A stretch of 10,846 nucleotides of DNA from Geobacter sp. UBA698 (GTDB taxonomy: Bacteria > Desulfobacterota > Desulfuromonadia > Geobacterales > Pseudopelobacteraceae), in assembly GCA_002298925.1 (NCBI GenBank), contig DBMM01000003.1, positions 1 through 10,846 of the forward strand. Reading direction: 5' to 3'. Below are positions 1 to 6,956 of this stretch, in pieces; the stretch's first letter is position 1; every line of letters starts with the position of its first letter. A program made the position numbers and the translations under genes. The notes under the pieces were generated by a model. That model searched no databases. It was not told the DNA's origin and saw nothing but the letters and a program-made list of their open reading frames with translations.

Positions 1-356
1 GCCAGATGATATTTTTCAATGGCAGGCAAGCCGCCGAGTCCGGAACCAACCAGAACACCCACGCGCTCTGCATTTTCCTCATTAATCACCAGACCAGAAT
101 CTTCCATGGCAAAATGAGCGGCGCCCATGGCGTACTGGATAAAGAGGTCCATTTTCTTGATCTCTTTTTTGTCGATGAAATCCTCGGCATTAAAGCCCTT
201 GACCTCACCGGCAATCTTCACCGGTATCTCGGATGTATCGAAACGGGTAATCATGCCGATACCCGAAGTACCGTTGACAAGCGCCTCCCAGTTGGCAGCG
301 TTGCCTGTACCAAGGGGTGAAACCGCTCCTACGCCCGTTATTACGACTCTTCTCAT
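1..356 (-). CDS. fabF: 3-oxoacyl-[ACP] synthase II (KAS II), N-terminal part
   Basis: FabF condenses malonyl-ACP with a growing acyl-ACP in the cytoplasmic type II fatty acid elongation cycle. The start at 356 is an ATG with GGAG (complement of 366-369) nine bases upstream. The protein begins MRRVVITGVGAVSPLGTG, the typical KAS I/II N-terminus, and continues through a DLFIQYAMGAA segment to VGVLVGSGLGGL near residue 110. Only 118 codons of about 410 are present, so the catalytic Cys-His-His residues lie outside the window. The position directly after acpP is the standard place for fabF and supports KAS II. The family call is firm; that the gene is intact beyond the edge is assumed. Confidence 0.97.
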   Translation of the reverse strand, partial: MRRVVITGVGAVSPLGTGNAANWEALVNGTSGIGMITRFDTSEIPVKIAGEVKGFNAEDFIDKKEIKKMDLFIQYAMGAAHFAMEDSGLVINEENAERVGVLVGSGLGGLPAIEKYHL

Positions 357-397
357 GGTGTCTGACTCCAGGGTTTAACTATTTTACAATGATGGTA

Positions 398-427
398 GAA
401 AAAGAAAGAGGGGAGCTGATCCCCTCT
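398..427 (-). terminator. Intrinsic-terminator-like hairpin between acpP and fabF
   Basis: On the minus strand, an 8-bp perfect stem (arms 420-427 and 407-414, AGAGGGGA with TCCCCTCT, five of the pairs G-C in a row or nearly so) encloses a 5-nt loop. It is followed at once by the T-rich tract TTCTTTTTC (406-398). This is the layout of a rho-independent terminator. It lies after the acpP stop and before fabF. I infer partial termination, since fabF lies on the same strand in the same cluster and the space left for its own promoter is short. Confidence 0.75.
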
Positions 428-456
428 CCCTTCCTGATTCAACGTTTAAGCGTTTA

Positions 457-690
457 CTAGCTATGCTCTGTGATGTAGTCGATGGCGTCATTAACAGTCT
501 GGATTTTTTCTGCATCCTCGTCGGGAATTTCGATATCAAACTCTTCTTCGAGAGCCATGACCAACTCGACTGTGTCGAGAGAATCGGCGCCCAGGTCGTC
601 CATGAAGGAAGCCTCGGGCACTACCTGTGCTTCTTCAACACCCAGCTGTTCAGCTACAAGTTCCTTAACGCGTTTTGCAATGTCAGACAT
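457..690 (-). CDS. acpP: Acyl carrier protein
   Basis: AcpP is the small acidic carrier that holds acyl intermediates on a 4'-phosphopantetheine arm during fatty acid synthesis and delivers them to acyltransferases. It is 77 residues long, the usual size. The prosthetic-group site is Ser37 in the motif GADSLDTVELVMALEEEF. The sequence is strongly acidic in its second half and ends in AIDYITEHS. The ATG at 690 has a near-perfect Shine-Dalgarno, GGAGGTGA, a few bases upstream. It sits between fabG and fabF as in most proteobacteria. A candidate promoter of its own lies upstream and a terminator-like hairpin lies downstream, consistent with the high expression known for ACP. Confidence 0.99.
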   Translation of the reverse strand: MSDIAKRVKELVAEQLGVEEAQVVPEASFMDDLGADSLDTVELVMALEEEFDIEIPDEDAEKIQTVNDAIDYITEHS

Positions 691-693
691 CTT

Positions 694-701
694 TCACCTC
701 C
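694..701 (-). promoter_or_regulatory. Strong ribosome binding site of acpP
   Basis: The minus strand reads GGAGGTGA just before AAG-ATG of acpP. It is nearly fully complementary to the 3' end of 16S rRNA and is the best such site in the lipid cluster, fitting the high output needed for ACP. Confidence 0.8.
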
Positions 702-747
702 GTGTGATGTAAACCCTTTTCAGGTTTTCAGCCTAAGATATACTTGC

Positions 748-776
748 TAAATAAGCATGAAATCTATAAATGTCAA
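748..776 (-). promoter_or_regulatory. Candidate sigma70 promoter for acpP
   Basis: In the AT-rich fabG-acpP gap the minus strand has TTGACA (complement of 771-776), a perfect -35 box. After a 17-bp spacer comes TATTTA (complement of 748-753) as a moderate -10 box. The start point would be near 741, giving a leader of about 50 nt. The -10 box matches only half the consensus, so this is a candidate. A short inverted repeat, TGCT-5-AGCA, overlaps the -10 region. Confidence 0.55.
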
Positions 777-799
777 TTTATATTTTTGAGTACAATGGA

Positions 800-1540
800 C
801 TACATGTACATGCCACCGTTGACCGACAGGACGTGGCCGGTAACATAGGTCGACAGTGGCGAGCACAGAAAAAAGACAGCATTTGCAATGTCCTCGGGTG
901 CTCCCAGTCGCTCCAGAGGGATCTGCTGCACCAGCGACTCACGTGACTTTTCTGACAACTCGGCGGTCATGTCAGTTTCGATAAAACCGGGTGCAACGGC
1001 ATTGACCGTTATGTTGCGCTTGGCAAGTTCGCGGGCCACGGACTTGGTCATGCCGAACATGCCGGCTTTGCTGGCACAGTAGTTGGCCTGTCCCGGATTG
1101 CCCATCTGGCCGACAACCGAACTGATATTGACTATCCGTCCGTAACGAGCCTTGGTCATGATCTTTGAAGCTTCACGGGTACAAAGGAAAGCGCCTTTCA
1201 GGTTAGTGTCAATCACGGCGTCCCAGTCGTCTTCCTTCATGCGCATCAACAGGCCGTCCCTGGTGATTCCGGCATTGTTCACAAGGATATCCAGCCTGCC
1301 AAGATCAGCCATGATACCTTTGATCAGCGCTTCCACCTCGGAAGTGCTGCATACATCCAGCTTTACTGCGCGGCCGGCACCCCCCTGTGCGACAATCGCC
1401 TCCAACGTGGCGAGGGCACCCTGCTCGGATGTGGCGGTGGCTACCACGAAGGCTCCTTCAGATGCCAGTTTCAGGGCGATTGCTCTTCCTATACCGCGGG
1501 ATGCGCCTGTAACCAGGGCAACCTGTCCATGCAGCGTCAT
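800..1540 (-). CDS. fabG: 3-oxoacyl-[ACP] reductase
   Basis: FabG is the NADPH-dependent reductase of 3-oxoacyl-ACP, the first reductive step of each elongation round, and acts as a cytoplasmic tetramer. It has 246 residues and is a classical short-chain dehydrogenase. The cofactor loop TGASRGIG lies at 11-18, NNAG at 88-91, Asn113, and the catalytic Ser141, Tyr154 and Lys158 in NISSVVG and the YCASK motif. The C-terminus VNGGMYM is typical. The ATG at 1540 is chosen because MTLHGQVALVTGASRGIG is the normal FabG N-terminus. It overlaps the fabD TGA as ATGA, so translational coupling is likely. The same frame stays open upstream to 1702, but that stretch lies inside fabD and has no family similarity. 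Confidence 0.98.
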   Translation of the reverse strand: MTLHGQVALVTGASRGIGRAIALKLASEGAFVVATATSEQGALATLEAIVAQGGAGRAVKLDVCSTSEVEALIKGIMADLGRLDILVNNAGITRDGLLMRMKEDDWDAVIDTNLKGAFLCTREASKIMTKARYGRIVNISSVVGQMGNPGQANYCASKAGMFGMTKSVARELAKRNITVNAVAPGFIETDMTAELSEKSRESLVQQIPLERLGAPEDIANAVFFLCSPLSTYVTGHVLSVNGGMYM

Positions 1541-2469
1541 GATCGCCCCCCAGCTGCCGAAATACCGGCCGGATCCTCGATATTGAAAATAGAAACTTCC
1601 TTGCTGATCCGTTTGACCAGACCGCTGAGAACCTTGCCGGGACCAATCTCGACAAACGAGGACACACCGGCCGCCACCATGGCGGCAATCGACTGCTCCC
1701 ATAGTACCGGTGCACAGACCTGGGTGACCAGCAGGGGTCTGACACGTTGTTTGTCATCGTTGGCCGTTGCATTGGCATTGGCCACCACCGGCAGCCGCAT
1801 GTCGGAGAAGGCAATGCCATCCAGCACAGCGGCTAGTCTGTCAGCAGCCGGTTGCATCAAGGCACAGTGGAAAGGAGCACTGACTGGTAGCAGCATTGCC
1901 TTGCGAAAGCCGCGGCCCTTGGCGATCTCAATCGCTCGATTGACCGCCGCACCGTGACCGGCAATAACAACCTGGCCCGGCGAGTTGAAGTTGGCCGGGG
2001 CCACAACCTGACCCTGGGCGGCCTCGCGACAGATATCCTCAAGTACATCGGCTTCGATGCTCAGCATGGCCGCCATAGCTCCGGTTCCGACTGGCACAGC
2101 CTCTTGCATGAAGGTTCCGCGTGAACGCACTGTCCGGACCGCATCGGCAAAAGCCAGAGAACCGGAACATACCAGAGCCGAATATTCACCCAGAGAATGG
2201 CCGGCCAGATAATCAGCCTTGAGCCCTGTTTCCTGTTCAACCACCCTGAGTATGGCAATGCTGGTGGTCAGGATAGCCGGTTGGGTGTTGGCGGTCAATT
2301 TGAGGTCTTCCTCGCTCCCCGCAAAACAGATTGCAGAAAGTTTCAAGCTGAGGGCGTCATCAGCTTCTTCAAAAACCTGGCGGGCGACCGGAAATGAATC
2401 GACCAGTTGCTTGCCCATACCTGGATATTGGGAACCCTGCCCGGGAAAAATAAACGCTGATTTACTCAT
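1537..2469 (-). CDS. fabD: Malonyl-CoA:ACP transacylase
   Basis: FabD moves the malonyl group from CoA to ACP, supplying the extender unit for elongation. It has 310 residues, the usual length. The N-terminus carries the FPGQGSQ motif (8-14). The nucleophile is Ser92 in AGHSLGEYSAL, Arg117 binds the malonyl carboxylate (VRSRGTF), and His201 (SAPFHCALM) completes the catalytic pair. These positions coincide with those of the E. coli enzyme. The ATG at 2469 is preceded by GGAAGGAA. It follows fabH by 43 bp and its stop codon overlaps the fabG start. Confidence 0.98.
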   Translation of the reverse strand: MSKSAFIFPGQGSQYPGMGKQLVDSFPVARQVFEEADDALSLKLSAICFAGSEEDLKLTANTQPAILTTSIAILRVVEQETGLKADYLAGHSLGEYSALVCSGSLAFADAVRTVRSRGTFMQEAVPVGTGAMAAMLSIEADVLEDICREAAQGQVVAPANFNSPGQVVIAGHGAAVNRAIEIAKGRGFRKAMLLPVSAPFHCALMQPAADRLAAVLDGIAFSDMRLPVVANANATANDDKQRVRPLLVTQVCAPVLWEQSIAAMVAAGVSSFVEIGPGKVLSGLVKRISKEVSIFNIEDPAGISAAGGRS

Positions 2470-2512
2470 ATCAATTTCCTTCCAGATGAGGTCATACGGG
2501 ACACACGTAGGG

Positions 2513-3514
2513 TTACCAGCGTATCAGGGCCGAACTATAGGTGAAGCCGCCACCAAAGGCAGCCATCATAATCAGGTCGTCGGATTTGATTACTCCGGAA
2601 CGGTAAGCTTCATCCAGGGCGATTGGAACAGAGGCGGCAGAGGTATTGCCGTAATTGTGAAGATTAACGAAAACCTTTTCCGTCGGCATTGCCAGACGTT
2701 TACTGACGGCATCAATGATGCGTCGATTAGCCTGGTGGGGAATAAACAGAGAAATATCGTTGGGAGCCAGATGGTTAGCGTCAAGCGCTGCGGTGCAGGC
2801 ATCTTCCATGGCGCGCACGGCATGTTTGAATACGTCGTTGCCTTCCATTTTGATGTAAAAAAGTTTTTCATCCAGGGTTTGGGAATTCGAGGCCGGATTT
2901 CTGCTCCCGCAACCTGGCTGGTAGAGCAGTTCCCAGCAGGAGCCATTACTGAAAATATGGGTTGAAAGGAGTGCATTGTTGCCGTCCCCGTGAGCTGCTT
3001 CCACAACAGCAGCGCCGGCTCCGTCGCCGAACAGGATACAGGTGTTGCGGTCGCTCCAGTCCACAATGCGCGACAGCACTTCAGCTCCGATCACCAATGT
3101 CTTTTTAGCGGCACCGCTACGGATATACTTGTCTGCAATGGATAGTCCGTACAGAAAACCGGAGCAGGCCGCCGAGACATCAAAGGCGGCGGCATTGCGT
3201 GCGCCGATCTCGTGTTGTACAATACAGGCCGTGGAGGGGAAGGGAAAATCAGGAGTAGCTGTACCCAGTACGATCAAGTCCACATCCTCCGGGCTGCAAT
3301 TGGCCATTTCCAAGGCACGGCGGGCAGCAAGTACGGCGAACGTGGATGTGAATTCACCTTCTGATGCGATACGGCGCTGTTTGATGCCGGTTCTGGAAGT
3401 GATCCACTCATCGTTGGTATCAACCATCCGCTCAAGGTCGGCATTGGTTAAGATTTTGTCCGGCAATGCCGAACCGGTTCCAGTGATCCTGGATCTCAGC
3501 GGAGTACTATCCAT
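2513..3514 (-). CDS. fabH: 3-oxoacyl-[ACP] synthase III (KAS III)
   Basis: FabH starts fatty acid synthesis by condensing acetyl-CoA (or a branched acyl-CoA) with malonyl-ACP. It has 333 residues, slightly longer than E. coli FabH because of a few extra N-terminal residues. The catalytic triad is visible: Cys117 (VSAACSGFLYG), His260 (FIPHQAN) and Asn290 (HNYGNTSAASVP). FGDGAGA at 162-168 and the C-terminal AFGGGFTYSSALIRW are family signatures. The ATG shares its first base with the last base of the plsX TAA (TAATG), so it is probably translated by coupling; the upstream Shine-Dalgarno (AGGCGG) is weak. Substrate preference, straight or branched primer, cannot be read from the sequence alone. 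Confidence 0.98.
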   Translation of the reverse strand: MDSTPLRSRITGTGSALPDKILTNADLERMVDTNDEWITSRTGIKQRRIASEGEFTSTFAVLAARRALEMANCSPEDVDLIVLGTATPDFPFPSTACIVQHEIGARNAAAFDVSAACSGFLYGLSIADKYIRSGAAKKTLVIGAEVLSRIVDWSDRNTCILFGDGAGAAVVEAAHGDGNNALLSTHIFSNGSCWELLYQPGCGSRNPASNSQTLDEKLFYIKMEGNDVFKHAVRAMEDACTAALDANHLAPNDISLFIPHQANRRIIDAVSKRLAMPTEKVFVNLHNYGNTSAASVPIALDEAYRSGVIKSDDLIMMAAFGGGFTYSSALIRW

Positions 3515-4551
3515 TATGCGGCCGCCTGGGATTTTAGATTATCACGCTGTATAGAAACAGCCCGATTTTCGGAAATTTTCTCAGCCACATGTTCTGTCAC
3601 GCCGCTTCTGGCATACTCATGGGCAAAACGGACTGCATTCTTGATGGCCTTTACGTTGGAACCACCATGGCAGATCATGCCGACTCCGTTGATTCCCAAC
3701 AGGGGCGCGCCGCCGTATTCGGCGTAATCGACTATTTTTTTGAAACGTCCGAAGGCGCCGCGCACAAAAAGATAGCCGAGCTTGGAAACCCAGCTCTTGA
3801 GAATTTCCTGTTTAAGCATGTGGCCGGCCGCTTCAGCCAAGCCCTCGGCTGACTTAAGCACTACATTGCCCACAAAACCATCGCATACAACAACTTCAAC
3901 GGTGCCCCTGAAGATGTCACGTCCTTCTACATAGCCGGCATAATTGATTGAGGTGTTGCGTAGGATGGCATTGGTTTCGCGGGTCAACTCATTGCCCTTG
4001 GAGTCTTCCTCACCGTTGGAAAGCAGGCCGACCGAAGGATTGGCTATGCCCATGGCATAACGGGCGTAGACCTCACCCATTATAGCAAACTGCGCCAAGT
4101 GCAACGGTTTGCAATCCACGTTTCCGCCCACATCCAGAACCAATGTCTGTCCCTTTTGGGTGGGAAACACCTGAGCAATGGCCGGGCGCTCGATACCACT
4201 GATACGCTTGAGCACAAACATGCCGGCAGCCATGGTGGCCCCTGAATTCCCGGCACTGACCGCGGCACAGGCCTTGCCATCCTTGACCAAGTCAAATGCC
4301 AGGCGCACGGAAGAATTCTTCTTCTTACGGACTGCGTCCGAAGCAGAATCATGCATTCCAATGACTTCACTGGCGTGGAAGATGTCGATATCAAGACCCT
4401 GACAGTTATGTGCTGTCAACTCCTGTTCGAGTCGGGACTGATCACCTACCAGCGTAACGGGGATACCAAACTCACGACAGGCAGCGACAGCACCGGCAAC
4501 CTCTACGGTCGGGGCATTGTCGCCACCCATTGCGTCAACTGCGACTCTCAT
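3514..4551 (-). CDS. plsX: Phosphate acyltransferase PlsX
   Basis: PlsX converts acyl-ACP and phosphate to acyl-phosphate, the acyl donor for the glycerol-3-phosphate acyltransferase PlsY. It links fatty acid synthesis to phospholipid synthesis and acts at the inner face of the membrane. The 345 residues begin MRVAVDAMGGDNAP, the standard PlsX N-terminus. SAGNSGATMAAG (99-110), LVLDVGGNVDCKP (137-149), LLSNGEEDSKG (176-186), VCDGFVGNVVLK (222-233) and the glycine-rich end LLGINGVGMICHGGSN are family motifs. Neither possible start has a good ribosome site. I prefer ATG 4551 on family grounds; a GTG at 4569 would add six residues, MSLPGT. It lies between rpmF and fabH as in many bacteria. Confidence 0.96.
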   Translation of the reverse strand: MRVAVDAMGGDNAPTVEVAGAVAACREFGIPVTLVGDQSRLEQELTAHNCQGLDIDIFHASEVIGMHDSASDAVRKKKNSSVRLAFDLVKDGKACAAVSAGNSGATMAAGMFVLKRISGIERPAIAQVFPTQKGQTLVLDVGGNVDCKPLHLAQFAIMGEVYARYAMGIANPSVGLLSNGEEDSKGNELTRETNAILRNTSINYAGYVEGRDIFRGTVEVVVCDGFVGNVVLKSAEGLAEAAGHMLKQEILKSWVSKLGYLFVRGAFGRFKKIVDYAEYGGAPLLGINGVGMICHGGSNVKAIKNAVRFAHEYARSGVTEHVAEKISENRAVSIQRDNLKSQAAA

Positions 4552-4581
4552 CGTTCCAGGTAATGACACGAAGACGGCTGA

Positions 4582-4767
4582 TTACTGAGCTTTGGCGAGA
4601 TCGAGAACTTCTTTGCCCTTGTAAGTGCCACAGGTCGGACATACACGGTGGGGCAGCTTGGGTGATTTACACTGGGGACAGACAGAGACGGACTGGGTAG
4701 TCAGGAAGTCGTGGGCCCTTCTCATATTCTTGCGTGATTTGGAGGTTTTTTTCTTGGGTACTGCCAT
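4582..4767 (-). CDS. rpmF: Large ribosomal subunit protein L32
   Basis: L32 (bL32) is a small protein of the 50S subunit. It has 61 residues and starts MAVPKKKTSKSRKNMRRAHD, the typical basic N-terminus. It carries two CxxC pairs (CPQC at 34-37 and CPTC at 47-50), so this is the zinc-binding form. The ATG at 4767 has a strong Shine-Dalgarno, AAGGAG (complement of 4775-4780), at good spacing. The yceD-rpmF-plsX order is a widely conserved link between ribosome production and lipid synthesis. Confidence 0.99.
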   Translation of the reverse strand: MAVPKKKTSKSRKNMRRAHDFLTTQSVSVCPQCKSPKLPHRVCPTCGTYKGKEVLDLAKAQ

Positions 4768-4785
4768 GGTATATCTCCTTTTTCC

Positions 4786-4809
4786 GGTGGTACGGCCCTG
4801 GCCGCCACC
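4786..4809 (-). other. Predicted RNA hairpin in the rpmF leader
   Basis: The minus-strand transcript between the YceD gene and rpmF can fold into GGTGG/CCACC, a 2-nt bulge, then four more G-C pairs closed by a four-base loop. It ends a few bases before the rpmF Shine-Dalgarno. There is no T-tract after it, so it does not look like a terminator. It could affect mRNA processing or translation of L32, or be incidental in a GC-rich gap. Confidence 0.35.
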
Positions 4810-4833
4810 ATGTTGTAATCTGGATTATCGGGG

Positions 4834-5376
4834 TTATCTGACTGCCTTGAAATCCTTGAGCGCACTGAATTTAATATTGAAATTTTCCCGCGAGCAGGAG
4901 CATGGTGCCTGGTTCAGGTCGGCTCCGCAATTAGGGCACAACCCCTTGCACTCTTCACCGCACAACGGTTTGAGCGGCACTTCCATGGCTACCTGCTCCT
5001 CGACCTCATGAGTCAGATCGATCTCGTCACCGCTGAACGTGGCAGAAATCAGATCCTGCTCGCTGAGTTCGGCCTCCTCTTCCAAAGCAGCCTCCTCGGA
5101 AGTTCCGCGACTAAAAATGATGGTAAACGAAGAATCAACCGCCGATTGATAAGTCGTGAGGCAGCGAGAACAGGTCAGCGTCAGCGGGGTCGAAACCCTG
5201 CCGGTAACCCGCAGGTGGTCATATTCACGACCGACGATTATATCGTAGCGAATCGGCCCGGTAAAGACACATTCATTATTGGCCTGCATCCTGACCAAAA
5301 CCGGAAAATTTTCCAGCGGCTCCTCGCCATGCAGCCCAAGCGGTTTTTCCTGTATGTGGTCAATAGATATTTTCAC
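4834..5376 (-). CDS. YceD/DUF177 family protein
   Basis: This is a 180-residue cytoplasmic protein of the DUF177 (YceD) family, which is nearly always found directly upstream of rpmF. In plants and some bacteria relatives are linked to 23S rRNA accumulation, so a role in large-subunit assembly is plausible but unproven here. A CSRC pair lies at about residues 69-72, an acidic stretch (EEAALEEEAELSEQD) near 95-109, and a C-terminal cysteine cluster, CGEECKGLCPNCG, near 139-151, followed by CSC. The cysteines suggest metal binding. It starts with GTG at 5376; this is the first start after an in-frame stop at 5404-5406, so the choice is fairly secure. The gap to rpmF is 66 bp. Confidence 0.93.
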   Translation of the reverse strand: MKISIDHIQEKPLGLHGEEPLENFPVLVRMQANNECVFTGPIRYDIIVGREYDHLRVTGRVSTPLTLTCSRCLTTYQSAVDSSFTIIFSRGTSEEAALEEEAELSEQDLISATFSGDEIDLTHEVEEQVAMEVPLKPLCGEECKGLCPNCGADLNQAPCSCSRENFNIKFSALKDFKAVR

Positions 5377-5426
5377 TGGATTGATCCGTTTGCGGTAATG
5401 ATACTATATTTAAATCAAAGCATGCG

Positions 5427-5454
5427 AGTATATTCAATACATATCGTTTGTCAA
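5427..5454 (-). promoter_or_regulatory. Strong sigma70-type promoter for the yceD-rpmF-plsX-fab cluster
   Basis: The minus strand carries TTGACA (complement of 5449-5454), a perfect -35 box, then a 16-bp spacer and TATACT (complement of 5427-5432), a five-of-six -10 box. The -35 box begins six bases after the malQ stop codon. Start of transcription would fall near 5420, about 45 nt before the GTG of the YceD gene. The stretch is markedly AT-rich compared with its surroundings. This is the best promoter match in the window. Confidence 0.75.
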
Positions 5455-5459
5455 GTAAT

Positions 5460-6956
5460 TTACGAAAGTTGAGTTTTGAGCCGACCGTAGCGTTCCAGCA
5501 TCTCTGCCAATGACGTCCCCAGGTGGCGCGGGACAATACCCCAGGAAAACCGCCAGCTCCAGTTGCCAGCGACTGTTCCCGGCACGTTCATACGCGCTTC
5601 CGAAGGCAGTCCCAGCAGGTCCTGGAATGGCAGAATCACGGTGTCGGCAACAGACATCAGCGCCGTGCGCAGCATTCCGCTGACAACATCTCCGTCCAAA
5701 CAGCCGATATATTCCCGCACTTCATGGCGCAGGGTAGGCGGCAGTGACCGGTACCACCCCAAGCTGGTGTCGTTGTCATGGGTGCCGGTATAGACTACGC
5801 AGTTTTTTACATGATTATGCGGCAGGTAAGGGTTGTCCGGACCGGAATCGAAAGCGAATTGCAGGACCTTCATGCCGGGATACCCGCAGCTCTCAAGCAA
5901 CGCCTGTACCTCGGGAGTGATAACCCCCAGATCCTCGGCAATGATCTGTAAACGGCCCAGGGCGGCATGCACGCTGTCAAAAAAACTCTCACCCGCCCCC
6001 TTGACCCACGTGCCATGCTCTGCCGTGCTGTGGTCGGCCGGCACATGCCAGGCCGCATCAAATCCGCGGAAATGATCAATGCGCAGGCCGTCAAACTGCG
6101 ACAGCAGGTGCCGGAAACGCTCAATCCACCAGCCGTAGCCGTCCCGCTCCAGACGCTCCCAGTCATACAGCGGGTTACCCCACAGCTGGCCGGTGCTGCT
6201 GAAGTAATCCGGCGGCACTCCAGCCACGAAGGTCGGCCTGCCCTTGGCATCCAGCAAAAAATTACCGCGATTACACCAGACATCAGCCGAATCGTAGGCA
6301 ACAAAGATGGGAATATCCCCAACCAGCCCTATACCCCGGCTGGCAGCATGATTTCGGAGCGTGCGCCACTGGCGAAAAAACTGCCACTGCATGTATTTCT
6401 GTGCCCCGATCTCGGGGCCCAGTTCTTCAGAAGCCTTTTCATAAACGCCCGCCTTCAGCAGAGCCGTGCCGGTCGGCCACTGGTGCCAGCTCATTCCCTT
6501 GTAGCGCCGTTTGAGAGCCATGAACAGAGCATAATCGTGCAACCAACTGGTGGTATTGCAGAAGTGCCAGAACTCCTCCATGCGGGCGTTTCTGCCGGCG
6601 GCAAAAAAGGCCGTGGCCGCCTGGTGCAGAGCATCCTGTTTGAAGTCGCCGACAGCACCGAAATCAACCCGATCCTCAGCAAATCGGCCGACACTGAAAT
6701 CGCCAGGCAGATCCCCTTCCCTGACCAACTGCTTCAGGTCGATCAGCAGCGGATTGCCGGCAAAGGCGGAAAAGGCCGAATAGGGAGAATTGCCGCAGGC
6801 GGGTGGCGTCAATGGCAGTACCTGCCAGAACGACATGCCCATGGCAGCAAGTAGATCGACAAAATGGTGCGCTTCCTCCCCCAGAGTACCGATACCCCCA
6901 TCACCAGGAAGCGAGGTGGGATGCAGAAGAACTCCGCAGCTGCGGCCAGTGAACAT
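5460..6956 (-). CDS. malQ: 4-alpha-glucanotransferase (amylomaltase, GH77)
   Basis: MalQ moves segments of alpha-1,4-glucan between chains, releasing glucose, in maltodextrin and glycogen metabolism in the cytoplasm. The 498 residues match the shorter bacterial amylomaltase type. Motifs seen: GVLLHPTSLPG at the N-terminus, the nucleophile Asp294 in LRIDHFRGFD, the acid/base Glu341 in IIAEDLGV, and Asp394 or nearby in YTGTHDNDT, the transition-state stabiliser region. PYSAFSAFAGNPLLID (59-74) is also typical. The ATG at 6956 is chosen for its GGAGGAGG site and because MFTGRSCGVLLHPTS is the family start; the frame stays open to 7016 but adds only a hydrophobic, non-homologous stretch. No other glycogen genes are in view. 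Confidence 0.97.
   Translation of the reverse strand: MFTGRSCGVLLHPTSLPGDGGIGTLGEEAHHFVDLLAAMGMSFWQVLPLTPPACGNSPYSAFSAFAGNPLLIDLKQLVREGDLPGDFSVGRFAEDRVDFGAVGDFKQDALHQAATAFFAAGRNARMEEFWHFCNTTSWLHDYALFMALKRRYKGMSWHQWPTGTALLKAGVYEKASEELGPEIGAQKYMQWQFFRQWRTLRNHAASRGIGLVGDIPIFVAYDSADVWCNRGNFLLDAKGRPTFVAGVPPDYFSSTGQLWGNPLYDWERLERDGYGWWIERFRHLLSQFDGLRIDHFRGFDAAWHVPADHSTAEHGTWVKGAGESFFDSVHAALGRLQIIAEDLGVITPEVQALLESCGYPGMKVLQFAFDSGPDNPYLPHNHVKNCVVYTGTHDNDTSLGWYRSLPPTLRHEVREYIGCLDGDVVSGMLRTALMSVADTVILPFQDLLGLPSEARMNVPGTVAGNWSWRFSWGIVPRHLGTSLAEMLERYGRLKTQLS

Noticed and set aside
1541..1702. Possible 54-residue N-terminal extension of FabG
   Set aside because: It lies inside fabD in another frame. The FabG family start MTLHGQVALVTGASRGIG matches ATG 1540.
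2219..2965. 248-codon open frame on the plus strand across fabD and fabH
   Set aside because: It spans two real genes on the opposite strand and the gap between them, and has no recognisable domain.
5967..6854. 295-codon open frame on the plus strand, opposite malQ
   Set aside because: It lies wholly antisense to a well-supported malQ and its product has no recognisable motif. Long shadow frames are common opposite GC-rich coding sequence.
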